This document shows positions 44,286-56,816 of a stretch of 64,000 nt of DNA, one piece after another (within the stretch, counting starts at the first letter, position 1; every line of letters begins with the position of its first letter). The notes below the pieces were generated by a model that saw only the letters and a list, made by a program, of their open reading frames with translations, searched no databases and was not told the origin of the DNA. Position numbers and translations under genes: made by a program. Source of the DNA: Locusta migratoria (Eukaryota > Arthropoda > Insecta > Orthoptera > Acrididae). The DNA lies in the NCBI GenBank assembly GCA_026315105.1, contig JAOYRU010002409.1, positions 124,001 to 188,000 on the forward strand, read 5' to 3'.

Positions 44286-45379
44286 ACCACATGTGTCTGT
44301 AGCCGAAGAGCGGGATTGTCTGTCGTGCCCTCTGTGTGTCCGTTTTGGCTTGTTTGTTCCTTTTTATTTATTTTTTTAATTACTGTCCTATTTCGATGGC
44401 GATGCCAAATTTTGTTGTGCGGTTTGCGTCTCTGTGTGTGTGTGTGTGGCGTCGAATATACATACGTGGGCGGGCTGGCTGTGAGCGAGGGTGCGCGTCG
44501 TCGGAGATGGGGGGGGGGGGGGGGGGGGCGATATGACGCGGCGTTGCTCGGATATATGGGGGCTGGGAGAGGAGGCAGGCGGCCCGGGAATTTGGTGGCG
44601 TTTTTCGGCTGTGGGTGACGTGCTACTTTTGCGGAGGGCGGTGGTGTTTTTTTCTTTTTTTGGGTTGTCGTTGTCGCTTGGGGAACAGGAAGAGAGTAGA
44701 GGAAAGGCAAAGAAAGAAAGAGAGGAAAGAAAAACCCACCAACAGAGGAGAGATATGACGATACGAGTTCCGTTGTTTGGCGGAGTTTTGAGCGCGGCGC
44801 GTTTTGCTTTGTGAGCAGCGGCCGGCCGCGAAGTTGGCGGTGTGCGCGCGCCCCCTGGCGGCGGCGGGTTGCTGCGGCCAGGAGAGGGCGTTGGCGGGCG
44901 GTTGCCGCGGCGCGTGGTTGTGGAGAGAGGGGGAGCGCGTTTTGTTTTGGCTGGGCGGCGGCGAGACGGACGGACGGAAGGTGGGTAATGTTGTGGTGCG
45001 GGCGAGCGGCCGCGTCGTCGTGTGACACGAGAAACAGTCGTCCCGTTTTGTGTGTTCCTTCTGTCCTCTTTGTGCAATTTTTTTTGGTGGTAGTCGCTTG
45101 GTCGACGGTTTGTTTTCTTTTGTCCCGCCGCTTGTCTTGTTGGGTTTGTATTCTTGTTGTTTCCCTCAGTGTATGTCCGAATATGAGGCGGCCCCCTCGT
45201 TTCGTGGCTGCGGTCGCCGCTGTGGCTGGTGTGTGTCGTGGTTTGTGCTGGCGGCGGCCCCCCCCCCTTTTTTTTTTTTTTGGAGGGGAGGCGGTGGGTG
45301 GAAGGAACGGACGGACGGACGGCCGGACGGCCGGGCCGGCCCCAAAGGGGGGAAACCAAAAGCGAGAGGAATGGCCTTT

Positions 45380-45418
<39 letters not shown>

Positions 45419-47501
45419 GCCCGCACCGGCGAGCTCGGGGTGCGGCAGCAGCAGACAGACTGTGCTGCTGCCCTGTTTTGTCTTTGTCGTTGCTGTTGCC
45501 GACTGTCTGTTGTGACGCGTGGCAAATGGGGAGGCTGGGTGGGTGGCGGTAAGTGTAGTGTTTTTGGGGCGAACGTCGTGGTTGGTCGCGCGGCCGGTAT
45601 TGCCCGTTGGGTTTTGTGTGTGTGTGCCACGGTCGGTAGCCCGTGGCCGGGGGGTGTTGCAGTTTTGTGGCCGGGGCCCGCCGCGCCCGTTTCGGTGTGT
45701 GCTGTTTGTTTTTGTTGTTGTTTTTCCGGTGTTTTGTGTGCGCCTGTTGGGTGGGCGCGCCCTCTTTTTCGGGGAAATTGTGGCTGGAACGAGCGGGCGG
45801 TTTGTGTGGGAGCCGGCGCTGTATGCGCGCCAAGACGAAGCCGTTGTTGACGCCGCAACCCTTGGTAAGTTTTAACGGGCAGCCGGGGACCGCCCTGTGC
45901 CCGTGGCCCCCGCTTTAACGAACGGCGCACGTGGTCGGCTGGGTAACGGCGCTGTGACGTTCCCCCTGAACGCGTGTGAGCCGTTTTTTTTTTAACGTGT
46001 GGTTGTGACGTAACCTGACCCCTAACCTAACCTAACCCAACCCCCCCAACGTGCGTTGAACCCGTTAACCTAACCCCCAAACCCCTCCCTTAAACCTAAC
46101 CTCTGAAGAAGTGTTAACCTTAACCTAACCTAGCCCCCCTAAACCTAACCTAGCCCCTCCTTAACCTAACCTAACGCGCAACCTAACCTAACCTAACCTA
46201 ACCGAACGTAAAAGGGGTGTCTGGTAGCGCCCGAAAACGCCGCGTACAAGAGAGAGGGAGGAAAGCCTCTCTGTGTGGGCGCTGCGATGAAAAAAACGTA
46301 ACGTTTTGCTGTTTAAGAAGAAGAAGAAACGAAACGCGTTACCGACCCCCCGAACGTTGTTTAGCGTCGAGTAGTCGCGCGCGTCGGCGGGGGGAAAAAG
46401 GGAAACGGAAGGAAACGAAGAAAAGGACGAGGAAGCACCGAAAGCAGCAAGAAGAGAAGAAAAAGAGGAAAAGAGAGAAGAAAACACACGCGTAGCGTAC
46501 CGGGGCGGTGGGCTGTGTGTGTCCCCTGTCCCGAAGGTTGTCGAGGGGAAGCGCGCCGCGCCTCGTAGGAGGAGAGGGCGCCCGTCGGTTTTGCGTGTCG
46601 CGTCCCAAATTATTGCTGTGTGTGTGTGTGTGCGCGCGCGCTTGTGCCGGCGTGCGGTGGGCGGACGCCCTTGTCCCGTAGCGTGGGGTGTGTGTGGGTG
46701 GTGCAGGTTTTTTCCGTGGCTGTTTGGGGGCGGGCTGCGGTGCGCGCCGCGCGGCGGCATTTTTGCCGGGACAATTTTGTGTGGCGACGTGGCGGGAATG
46801 TGTGTGTTGCGTGGACGTGTGCGGGCGAGGGTGAGAGGCTGGCGTACGGGGGGGGTGGCGACGGCGGCAGGTGGGTGCCGCACGCACGGGACGCGGCGGA
46901 TGGGAGGCGATGGGTCGGTGGTGCCGGGTTTGCACGCCCGTCATCGCCGCACGCTTGGCTTTGGGGGCGCGCGCCGCCGGCCGTTTGGGGAGGGCGGGCT
47001 GGGCGGCGGTGTGGAGGCGTTGCCGAAGGTTTGGGCACTGTGCCGGTACGTTGGGTGGGGTCGTGGGGGCGGCATTCGGGCGGGGGCGGCGATTCTCGGC
47101 GGGCGTGGCCAGGCTGTTTGGCGCGGTAGGCGCACTTTGGCGGCGTTTTGCGGCACGACGGTGGGGATGCGCGGGCGCCGCGAGCGGGCCAGCGGGTAGC
47201 CCCATCCTTGGTGGCCGGAATGGCGCGGGCGGTGTGGGCGCGGGTGCGGGGCGACGCCGGCCACGCTGCCGGACGTGCGAGCGTAGCAAGCGCGCGAGGC
47301 GGCGCGCGGCGGCGCGCAGAGTGGCGGCCGCTCTCTTGGCCGTCCGCGCCCGCTCGCGACACTGGCGGTGCGCGGGCGCGCCGCGATTATTCCCTGCCGC
47401 TCTGCGCCCGCGTGCACACACACCAGAGTAGTACGTGCGCGCCAGCCAGCCAGCTTTTGTCGTCGCTCTTTTTTCTCTTTCCTCTGCTGTGAAGAACGGA
47501 G
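44286..47501. other. H2B-H1 spacer, unit 5
   Basis: G-run of 20 (44509-44528), the longest; (GT)18 at 45382-45417; one extra G near 46849. No gene seen. Confidence 0.8.
46012..46203. repeat. Interstitial CCTAA block, unit 5
   Basis: Same 192-bp telomere-type block. Confidence 0.85.
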
Positions 47502-48203
47502 ATGGCGGATCAGGCGGCCACGAACGAGACTGCTGCGGCCCCCGCGGCCACGGGCACGACGAAGAAGGCCAAGTCGGCGGCGGCGTCTGCGAAGAAGCCG
47601 CGCGCCAAGCCTGCGCACCCGCGCACCTCTGAGATGGTGACGGCGGCCATCAAGAGCCTGAAGGAGCGCGGCGGGTCGTCGCTGCAGGCCATCAAGAAGT
47701 ACATAGCGGCGCACTACAAGCTGGACGCCGAGAAGCTGGCGCCGTTTATCAAGAAGTACCTCAAGTCGGCCGTCGTCGCCGGCGAGCTGGTTCAGACGAA
47801 GGGCAAGGGCGCGTCCGGCTCGTTTAAACTGGCTGGAGGCGGAGCTGCCGGCGGTTCGGCCGAGGGCGGCAAGGCGCGCGCCGCCGGCGCTGCCAAGAAG
47901 CGGCGCGCCGCTCCGGCGGCCAGCAAGGAGAAGAAGGGCGCCCGCGCTGCCGGCGCCAAGAAGGCTGGCGGTGTGAAGGCGGCTACGGGGCGCAAGGCGG
48001 GCGCTGCCAAGAAGGCGTCTGGCGGCGCCGCCGCCGCCCCCGCTGGGGCCAAGAAGGCTGCTGCGGCCAAGCCGGCCAAGGCCAAGTCGCCCTCGAAGGC
48101 GAAGAAGGCTGCCAAGGTTCCGACGAAGAAGCCGAAGGCGCCCCGCCCCAAGAAGGCGACGACGCCGTCGAAGGCGAAGGCGTCGCCCAAGAAGAAGAAG
48201 TAA
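47502..48203 (+). CDS. H1: Linker histone H1, copy 5
   Basis: 233 residues, identical to the other H1 copies. Confidence 0.97.
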   Translation: MADQAATNETAAAPAATGTTKKAKSAAASAKKPRAKPAHPRTSEMVTAAIKSLKERGGSSLQAIKKYIAAHYKLDAEKLAPFIKKYLKSAVVAGELVQTKGKGASGSFKLAGGGAAGGSAEGGKARAAGAAKKRRAAPAASKEKKGARAAGAKKAGGVKAATGRKAGAAKKASGGAAAAPAGAKKAAAAKPAKAKSPSKAKKAAKVPTKKPKAPRPKKATTPSKAKASPKKKK

Positions 48204-48343
48204 AGCAGAGAGAAAAGTGCGCAGCCGTTTGGGTTGCGGTCCCCCCCACGCAGTGGCGAGCAGCCCAAAGCGCGCGTCGCCGCCGCCAGGCACGGCGGCT
48301 GTCCTGCCTGCCGCGGTCGTCGCCGCGCGTTGCCGCCCAAAAC

Positions 48344-48359
48344 GGCCCTTCTCAGGGCC
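48344..48359 (+). terminator. Histone 3' stem-loop, H1 copy 5
   Basis: GGCCCTTCTCAGGGCC. Confidence 0.92.
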
Positions 48360-49384
48360 ATCACATGTTTGCCGAGGAGCTGAGTTGTCGTGTTGCTGTT
48401 TACAGCGGGCCTGTGGGGGGAGGAGACAGACAGGGAGAGAGGAGTAGTTTTAGTATTGGTAGTTTTTTCGTTTTGTTGCTGTTTGGAGCGCCGCGCGCGT
48501 GGCCGCCTGGCTTGCCTCTCTTTTTGTTTTTGTTTTGCCGCGCCACACAGAAAGAAAAAGAAAAGAAATCTATATAGCAATGCGTGTTGCGCGCCGTTGC
48601 GGGGGTGGGTCTGTGTCTGGTGAGTGTGGTGCGGCCGCCGCGCCCGCCCGCGCTCTCTTTTTGTTGTATGACGTGATTTGATGGGGGGGTTGTGCGTGGA
48701 GTAGCGCTAGCGCGGCCGCGCGCCCGCCGTTGTTTTTGGTTGTATACACACTGTGGTGTTCGGCCCCAGCAGTGTGGTCTTGGTTTGGTTTGTTGTTGTT
48801 CTCTTGTTTTGGCGGCCACGCCACGCAAAGAAAACAAATTGATAAGCTTGTTGTTATGTTACAGATTTGGCCGCCTTTTTTTTTTTTTTGTTGTATTTGG
48901 CTTCGGGTTGTGAAACATGCCGAAAGAGAGGAGGCCCTGTCCCTGCGTGTGTCGCCTGGACGGCGGCCACAGAAATGGTGCGAATTGTGGGCTCGCCTTC
49001 GGTAGCTGAGCGAGAGAGAGAGGAGGCCACACGTTATTACGTGTATATTTTTAATTTACATTATTATTATATCGCACACACGCACAAACATATGATTTGG
49101 TGTCGTGTCGTTTTTGTGCCAAGCAGCAGTGGCCCTTATTATTTGTTGTTGTTTTTTCGTTCTCGATGCGATGTTGTGTGTGTAGGTCGCGTTGTTTTGG
49201 TGGGGGCGACGAGGAGGGGGGGGCAAAAAGAGAGAAAGGGGGCGGGCGCTTTGACGGTCGGCGGCGGCCCAAGGAAGGAAGGAAGGAGGACACCGACGTA
49301 CGTCCGTCCGCCGGAAAAAAAGAGAGGGGAAGAACGACTTGACGACGACGACAATGTTTTTGCTCGCTCTCGAGAGGTGGTAGT
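48360..49384. other. H1-H3 spacer, unit 5
   Basis: As in the other units; no gene seen. Confidence 0.75.
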
Positions 49385-49400
49385 GGCCCTGAAAAGGGCC
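49385..49400 (-). terminator. Histone 3' stem-loop, H3 copy 5
   Basis: Minus-strand GGCCCTTTTCAGGGCC. Confidence 0.92.
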
Positions 49401-49440
49401 GTTTTTGTTTGTGCGCGTCGTGCAGTCGCCAGCAGCTTGC

Positions 49441-50428
<988 letters not shown>

Positions 50429-50599
50429 GGCAGCGTCCCCGTCTGTCGGTTTTTGCGGCTCTTTTCCCTGCCTGCCACTGCCATGGGGGCGAACGAAAAA
50501 GAGAACAACAAACAGTGTTCCCCCCCGCGCGCGTCCGTCTTGTCTGTGGCAGGGCGGAAGGCGCGGGTGGGCGGGGAAAGGAGGAGGAGGCGACAAAAC

Positions 50600-50615
50600 G
50601 GCCCTTTTCAGGGCC
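50600..50615 (+). terminator. Histone 3' stem-loop, H4 copy 5
   Basis: GGCCCTTTTCAGGGCC. Confidence 0.92.
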
Positions 50616-51317
50616 ACCACACTTGTGTTCGAGAGAAAGTGCAAAGTTGTAGTCGTGTCGTCGTTTGTTGTTTTTTGTTGAGAGAGAGGAGGTGTTTCCT
50701 CCGTTAGATATTATATATTTTAGTTGTGTGTTTTGGGGGGGGCCCTTTTCGTATTTTATTATTGTTTTCGCGAGCGAGCGTGTGATGTGGTTGCTGTTGC
50801 GACGGATGGTGCCCGGTGTGTGTGGGATGCGGCCGAGAGAGAGGAGGGAGGGATTGGTGGTAAAGAAAGAAAGGACGGCGAGAAAAGAAAAAGAAAAGAG
50901 TGTGTGGCGTCCCTTCCGAAGACGCGCGGCGGCCAGCCAGCCAGCAGCCGCTGTTTTTGATTTCGTGGCTCTCCTCGCGTTTGTTGCCCCCGCGGTTGTG
51001 TGTGCGCGCGCCACACTGTCGGCAACGGGGGGGCAAGAGGAGGGAGAGAGGGGGGTAAAAGCGGCGTGTGCTGACGCGGGCGCCCCCTACCTCTAGTAGC
51101 GTGCATATACTAGTGTTTCTTTTGTGCTGGTCTGGTCTTTTTTTGTTTGTTTTTCCGTCGCCGTGGTCTGTTTGTGGGCAGGACCTGTGACGGGCGGCCG
51201 GGGGTGCGTGTGAAGCCGCGATACTCGCGCCGCCCCCCAAGCGTAGCGTAGGTTAGGTTAGGTTTCAGTAGTAGACGGACGACCGAATTTTGCTCTGTTT
51301 GCCGAAAGGTGTATGGT
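50616..51317. other. H4-H2A spacer, unit 5
   Basis: GGTTAGGTTAGG near 51250; no gene seen. Confidence 0.75.
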
Positions 51318-51333
51318 GGCCCTGAAAAGGGCC
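51318..51333 (-). terminator. Histone 3' stem-loop, H2A copy 5
   Basis: Minus-strand GGCCCTTTTCAGGGCC. Confidence 0.92.
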
Positions 51334-51463
51334 GATTGTGCACAGACCGCGGCGCGCGGGTGGGTGGGGTGGGGTGGGGTGCCAGGAGACTGGCACCACC
51401 ACACGACACACGGCACGGCACGGCGCGCGCTTTGCGACCACGAGGGAGGGGGAGGCTGGCTGC

Positions 51464-51838
51464 TTATGCCTTCTTCTCGGTCTTCTTTGGCAGCAGGACG
51501 GCCTGGATGTTGGGCAGGACACCGCCCTGTGCGATGGTGACGCCCGACAGGAGCTTGTTGAGCTCCTCGTCGTTGCGGATGGCGAGCTGGAGGTGGCGCG
51601 GGATGATGCGCGTCTTCTTGTTGTCGCGCGCCGCGTTGCCGGCCAACTCGAGCACCTCAGCGGCGAGGTACTCCATGACGGCGGCCAGGTAGACTGGCGC
51701 TCCGGCGCCGACGCGCTCGGCGTAGTTTCCCTTTCGCAGCAGCCTGTGGATTCTGCCGACGGGGAACTGGAGTCCTGCCCGGCTGGAGCGGGACTTTGAC
51801 TTTCCCTTGACTTTGCCGCCCTTTCCGCGTCCGGACAT
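51464..51838 (-). CDS. H2A: Histone H2A, copy 5
   Basis: Identical H2A with its own TATA intact (51944-51949, minus). The partner H2B gene of this promoter is absent. Confidence 0.98.
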   Translation of the reverse strand: MSGRGKGGKVKGKSKSRSSRAGLQFPVGRIHRLLRKGNYAERVGAGAPVYLAAVMEYLAAEVLELAGNAARDNKKTRIIPRHLQLAIRNDEELNKLLSGVTIAQGGVLPNIQAVLLPKKTEKKA

Positions 51839-52020
51839 GGCTGGTTGTGGAAGTCGGTGCGAGACGAGAGCTGTAGTAGCGAAGATCCGACCCGCAGCGA
51901 GTCGAGCAGCTGAGTGAACGCGGCTGGCGGCGGGTCGCCCCCCTTTATGGCCTCGGGTGCGGCGGCCGGTTGCGCGCGCTCCCCATTGGTCGGCGGTGGG
52001 AAGCGGGCGAGCTTTTATAA
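51839..52020. promoter_or_regulatory. H2A/H2B divergent promoter ending at the H2B TATA; element 5 replaces H2B
   Basis: Identical to intact copies up to CTTTTATAA (52012-52020), after which element 5 begins. The H2B TATA therefore faces straight into element 5. Confidence 0.86.
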
Positions 52021-52210
52021 GCCGCCGCCGCCGCCGCTGGGGAGGACTTCGCTGCCGCCGCCGCCGCCGCTGAGGAGGACTTCGCTGCCGCCGCCGCCGA
52101 GGAGGACTTTGCCGCCGCCGCCGCTGAGGAGGACTTCGCCGCCGCCGCTGAAGAGGTTTCCGCTGCCGCTGAGGAGGACGCCGCCGCCGTTACCACCGTC
52201 GCCGATAAGA
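52021..52210 (+). repeat. GCC-rich tandem repeats in element 5 5' UTR
   Basis: About six imperfect units of 24-33 bp, each a GCC/CGCTGAGGAGGACTTCGCT-like block (units begin near 52021, 52054, 52087, 52114, 52141 and 52165). Unit length varies by whole GCC triplets. It could act as a promoter or enhancer array or be a scar of the 5' junction. Confidence 0.8.
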
Positions 52211-52530
52211 GCACCCACAGCCGTCGCTGAGGAGGGCCACGCCGTCAACGCACCTGCCATCGCGCAGCCGAGGCTGCGCTTTTCACGGAAAAGCAAAATT
52301 GTCGCTAGTCTGTCGTGCCGAAAGTAGGTAATAGGTGAGCTCATTCCAGACAGCTGGAATTTAGGGACTGCTAGTGATAGGGAACGCTGCAGAGCCAGGG
52401 CCCCTGCTGCGGCGGGACAAGTCCGCGGTCTGCCAGGCCTGATTTAAAAAGCTAGGGCAAGGCTAGAGTTTCGCGTCTAGTGTCCATCTCCATGCCTCCA
52501 CTGTCGCAACCTACCTAGAAACAAGTCCAA
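52211..52530 (+). other. Remainder of element 5 5' UTR
   Basis: Unique sequence with no coding potential recognised between the GCC repeats and ORF1; a short hairpin-like CGCAGCCGAGGCTGCG lies at 52263-52278. Confidence 0.6.
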
Positions 52531-54102
52531 ATGCCCAAATATCAACCTGCAAACATGAATGCTTTAATATCACCTTCATGCCCACCAAAAGTGAATCAAT
52601 CTGACAGCGCAAGCCTAGAGACAGCGCCACAACATGCCAGCACAAGCCTAGAACCAACAACACACCGTCCTTCTACTCCCTCAAACAGCTCAGAGGAAGC
52701 AGAGTTCAGAGAGGTGAAAGCAAGGCGATCACCGAAACGACACCAGCCAAAGGTCCCAGAAAAGATCACATTCGAAGACCACAACATATACAGAGTACTC
52801 GACCTCCTTGAGGAACTACCAACTGCTGTACTCACTCAAAATCAACCAATAGAGGCAGAACCAGACAGCGCCCTGATAGAGGCAACCCTAACCCAAAACG
52901 AACCGACCGAACCAAACCCAATCCCCAACCACTCAGGTCACTCTGCCACAAACAATGAAAGACCAGGTCCAGAACCACTTTTAACCAAAATTCCACCGAT
53001 AGTAGTCCACCAGCCTTGTGACTTCATAAAGATCAACAAGACACTCAGTGATAAACTGAAGGGGCCCCTAAAGGCCATCTTTAGAGGTGATAGTGTTAAA
53101 TACCACTTTGACACACCTGAAGACTACAAAGAAGCAGAGAAACTCCTCAGGGAAGAAAATCTGCCGTTTTTCGGACACCAACTTGCTGACGAAAGAAACA
53201 GGCGATTCGTCATAAAAGGCCTAATACCCAGAACTCCTGAGGCTGAGGTAAAATCCGCCCTCCAGAAACTAGGACACACCATAACCTCTGTTTTCGAACA
53301 CAAAAAGAGAAACAGAGAAACCAATGAACTCATCCACCAAGGAACATTCCAAATAGCCACTCCACAAATAAAAGAAGCGGACAAACTCTATGAAATACGT
53401 CACCTATTAAACATGGTAGTTAGTGTAGAGGCCTACAGGGCCAGAGTTGGGCCAACTCAATGCCACCGCTGCCAGAGGTTAGACCATACAGCAAACTACT
53501 GCCAACTGCCCGCCAGATGCGTCCGTTGTGCTGGACACCACCACTCTCACAACTGCACAAAACCTAGATCAGAGCCACCAACCTGCGCAAACTGTGGTGA
53601 AGGCCACCCAGCCAACTTCAGAGGATGCCCAGAATATCAAAAACGCTTAAGACCATACCAGGTAGCAGCAAATCGCATCCCACATCCAGCCAAAATACCC
53701 CACCCACAAGAACAACCGCAACCACAAAACGCTCCCCGACCCCCGACGAATGTTCCAAACCCACCAATTCACAGAACAACTACCAGATATCCAACCACCT
53801 ATGCAGAGGCAGTATCCCCCAAACAGCTCCCACCAGCTCAAACCACTCACCCAAGAACAAAAGAACCCACACAACAACCATCTGGAATCGACACAGCCAC
53901 CCAACCAAGAGACATAGAAACTCCAAAACAGCTATCTGAACTAGGCACAGCTCTTGCTACCATATGGGAAACGCTACAGCAGATCAACAAGAAAAAACTA
54001 ATTGATACCATCATCCAAACGGCACAAAAACTCCGAGCAGCTGAAGACCAAACGTCACGAACCATCATCCTGCTTGAAGCCGCCCTAACGCTGTCCGATT
54101 AA
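52531..54102 (+). CDS. Element 5 ORF1: gag-like protein with PRE_C2HC and CCHC knuckles
   Basis: 523 residues, intact, ATG start at 52531. An acidic/polar N-terminal region containing EAEFREVKARRSPKR is followed by a PRE_C2HC-type domain around residues 220-305 (RRFVIKGLIPRTPEAEVKSA ... FQIATPQIKEADKLYEIRHL) and three knuckles at about 310-370: CHRCQRLDHTANYC, CVRCAGHHHSHNC and CANCGEGHPANFRGC. Then a Pro/Gln/Thr-rich stretch with YPTTYAEAV and a helical C-terminus. It should coat element RNA and direct the RNP. ORF2 starts 2 nt after its stop (TAAAAATG), so reinitiation is likely. Confidence 0.93.
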   Translation: MPKYQPANMNALISPSCPPKVNQSDSASLETAPQHASTSLEPTTHRPSTPSNSSEEAEFREVKARRSPKRHQPKVPEKITFEDHNIYRVLDLLEELPTAVLTQNQPIEAEPDSALIEATLTQNEPTEPNPIPNHSGHSATNNERPGPEPLLTKIPPIVVHQPCDFIKINKTLSDKLKGPLKAIFRGDSVKYHFDTPEDYKEAEKLLREENLPFFGHQLADERNRRFVIKGLIPRTPEAEVKSALQKLGHTITSVFEHKKRNRETNELIHQGTFQIATPQIKEADKLYEIRHLLNMVVSVEAYRARVGPTQCHRCQRLDHTANYCQLPARCVRCAGHHHSHNCTKPRSEPPTCANCGEGHPANFRGCPEYQKRLRPYQVAANRIPHPAKIPHPQEQPQPQNAPRPPTNVPNPPIHRTTTRYPTTYAEAVSPKQLPPAQTTHPRTKEPTQQPSGIDTATQPRDIETPKQLSELGTALATIWETLQQINKKKLIDTIIQTAQKLRAAEDQTSRTIILLEAALTLSD

Positions 54103-54104
54103 AA

Positions 54105-56816
54105 ATGGCAGGCCACACTCCTAGGAAACGATTCACAACCATCTGCAACTGGAATGCAGATGGCCTAAAGCGAAAAAAGATTGAAACTCAAGCATTCCTC
54201 ATAGAACACGATGTGGACATATTAATGGTCTCAGAAACCCACCTAAAACCCACAGATACATTCCGCTTCAGAAACATGACCACCTATCGCACAGACAGAC
54301 TCCACCGTCGCGGCGGCGGCACAGCAATCTTTATCAAGAATACAATCACCCATGAAGCCATCCCTGCCCCGGAAACAGAAGAACTAGAAGTAACACTTAT
54401 AAAAATAAACAGCAAAGACGGACCCATCATGCTAGGAGCGGTATACCTCCGCCCCAAAGGAAGACTTCTTGAGGCAGACCTACGTGCAGTCCTTGACGTC
54501 TACCCCAAGATTCTCCTAGCTGGAGACATTAACGCGAAGCATCCATTTTGGAACTCTCGCGTTATAAACCCAAGAGGATCCCAACTATTAGCCCTCGAAA
54601 CTCCCCTCCAATTCATAGTACAAGGACCAGATGAACCTACCCACTTCCCCCGTACTCCAGGACAACACCCTGATGTACTGGACATCATCTTAACCAAAAA
54701 CATCCCGGACAACATAAATATGGAGGTCCACCACACACTCTCATCCAACCATGACCCAGTACTACTTAAACTCAACAATGCAATTCCCCCCTTGGAACCC
54801 TCCCATACAACTTACACCATCAACTGGACCAATTTCCGAACTACCCTAACGGCAACAACAAACCCAACAACTGACCTCTCTACAACAGATAAAATCGACA
54901 CAGCTATACAAAATCTAACACACAACATCCGAACAGCAATCAAAGACGCTACCACCAAAACCGCCCACCAAAATCACAAGGACGTCTTTCCCCAATCCCT
55001 CCGCGATCTCAGATACATCAAAAATAGAGCCAGAAGGCGTTGGCAACGAACAGGAGATCCAAGAGATCGAACGGAGGCACACAGGCTCCAACGAGAATTA
55101 CAAAAACGTCTAATCGAATGGAGATCTGAAACTTGGGAAGACAAAATGGAGCAGTTCACACTACAAACGCAGGATGAATGGCGACTGGTAAAGGCCCTAA
55201 AAGGAGAACAGTCAGGCCGGAGAGCACTAAGAGGACCACAAGGCACAGTGTTCGACGCGATATCCAAGGCCGAACTACTGGCCGACACATTTGAAGAACA
55301 AAATTCACTCCCTCAGGTAGAAGTCCGGACACTTGAAGAACAGCGTCATGACGACAATATAACCAGAGAGATCGAAGCGCTCAGAAACACAAACCCACCC
55401 ATGCCCCCCACTCTCACCACCCCCTCAGAAATCAAACGAGAAATCGCAAAACGCAGCGGCAAAACAGCTCCAGGGCTAGATAAAATCAGCCACTTACACC
55501 TGAAAAATCTCCCGCGCAAACCAATAGTCCTAATCACCCGCATAATCAACAAATGCTTACAGCTCCACCACTTTCCCCCGGCCTGGAAGAAAGCAAAATT
55601 AATCACCATCCCCAAATCAGGTAAAAATCCCAGCATACCTAGTAACAATCGCCCAATCAGCCTCTTACCCACGGTGGGCAAACTCCTCGAGAGGATAATC
55701 CTCAGCAGAGTACAGCAAGCCCTGAACGAGAACAACACACTACGACCAGAGCAGTTCGGATTCCAACGAAAGGTATCTGCGGAACTCCAACTACTCCGCC
55801 TAACAGAGCATGTGTCGAAAAATATGAACTACAAAAACTCCACTGCTGCGATCTTTCTTGACTGGGAAAAAGCGTTTGACAAGGTTTGGCACGACAACCT
55901 CATATGGAAAATACTAAACCAAACCACCATCCCACCAGCCTACACAAAAATAATTGACAGCTTCCTGTCAAACAGGCACTTCATAGTGGCCTCCGATGGC
56001 AAACATTCAAGTGCTAGGCCACTAAGAGCTGGCATACCGCAAGGGTCGGTACTTTCACCGACCCTATTCAACATATACGCGAATGACATCCCTCTGGAGC
56101 CACAAGTCCAGATCGCGCAATTTGCCGATGACACGGCTTTCTTCACCAGTGGCAAACGGCACCAAATCAACATCGGACGCCTCCAACGACAACTACAGAA
56201 AATAGAGATCTGGTGCAGACACAACAAACTACAACTAAATGCAACCAAGTCTACAGCAGTTTATTTCACGCGCAAAAAACCCATCCTCGACAACAAACTG
56301 GTCCTCAATGCCCAAGAGCTGCCATGGCGTAAGGACGTGAAATACCTTGGAGTTACGTTGGATCAAAAATTACTCTACCACAAACACATAGCAGAAAAGA
56401 AGCAGAAGGCAATGGCCGTGACAAAGGCACTCCTCCCAATATTCACCAGCAAAAACCTAAAGAAGGAAACAAAAAGAACTTTGTATAAAAGCACAGTCCT
56501 GTCCACCATGACGTATGGCTGCACGTCATGGGGCACAGCCTGCGCAACAAAAAAATACGACCTACAAATTGTTCAAAACAAGGCACTCAGATGGATCCTG
56601 AAGGCACCACCCTGGACAAGAAACAAAGACATCCACGAGGCACTGGAGATGGACACTCTGGACGAAACAATTAAAAAACTAGCCACCAAAATCTACAAAA
56701 AGGTAGACATCCTCAGAGGCAATTGCAGACACCTCCAAGATGTAGGAATTACAAAACCCAAACTATGGCACAAACAAAAGGTCCCTAGGAGCCTTATAGA
56801 AGAGCCAACAAATTAA
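54105..56816 (+). CDS. Element 5 ORF2: APE endonuclease-reverse transcriptase
   Basis: 903 residues, intact. Endonuclease: NWNADG (W16, N17), SETHLKP (E44), RGGGTAIFIK, AGDINAKHPFWNSR (D141, N143), SSNHDPV (H216). RT: KTAPGLDKI, RPISLLPTVGKLLERII, FGFQRKVSAELQLLRL, FLDWEKAFDKVWH (D586), AGIPQGSVLSPTLFNIYAND (from A642), AQFADDTAFF (F673-D676), KYLGVTLDQKLLY. All expected catalytic residues are visible. No RNase H. FADD replaces YADD, which occurs in this superfamily. Likely active. Confidence 0.95.
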   Translation: MAGHTPRKRFTTICNWNADGLKRKKIETQAFLIEHDVDILMVSETHLKPTDTFRFRNMTTYRTDRLHRRGGGTAIFIKNTITHEAIPAPETEELEVTLIKINSKDGPIMLGAVYLRPKGRLLEADLRAVLDVYPKILLAGDINAKHPFWNSRVINPRGSQLLALETPLQFIVQGPDEPTHFPRTPGQHPDVLDIILTKNIPDNINMEVHHTLSSNHDPVLLKLNNAIPPLEPSHTTYTINWTNFRTTLTATTNPTTDLSTTDKIDTAIQNLTHNIRTAIKDATTKTAHQNHKDVFPQSLRDLRYIKNRARRRWQRTGDPRDRTEAHRLQRELQKRLIEWRSETWEDKMEQFTLQTQDEWRLVKALKGEQSGRRALRGPQGTVFDAISKAELLADTFEEQNSLPQVEVRTLEEQRHDDNITREIEALRNTNPPMPPTLTTPSEIKREIAKRSGKTAPGLDKISHLHLKNLPRKPIVLITRIINKCLQLHHFPPAWKKAKLITIPKSGKNPSIPSNNRPISLLPTVGKLLERIILSRVQQALNENNTLRPEQFGFQRKVSAELQLLRLTEHVSKNMNYKNSTAAIFLDWEKAFDKVWHDNLIWKILNQTTIPPAYTKIIDSFLSNRHFIVASDGKHSSARPLRAGIPQGSVLSPTLFNIYANDIPLEPQVQIAQFADDTAFFTSGKRHQINIGRLQRQLQKIEIWCRHNKLQLNATKSTAVYFTRKKPILDNKLVLNAQELPWRKDVKYLGVTLDQKLLYHKHIAEKKQKAMAVTKALLPIFTSKNLKKETKRTLYKSTVLSTMTYGCTSWGTACATKKYDLQIVQNKALRWILKAPPWTRNKDIHEALEMDTLDETIKKLATKIYKKVDILRGNCRHLQDVGITKPKLWHKQKVPRSLIEEPTN

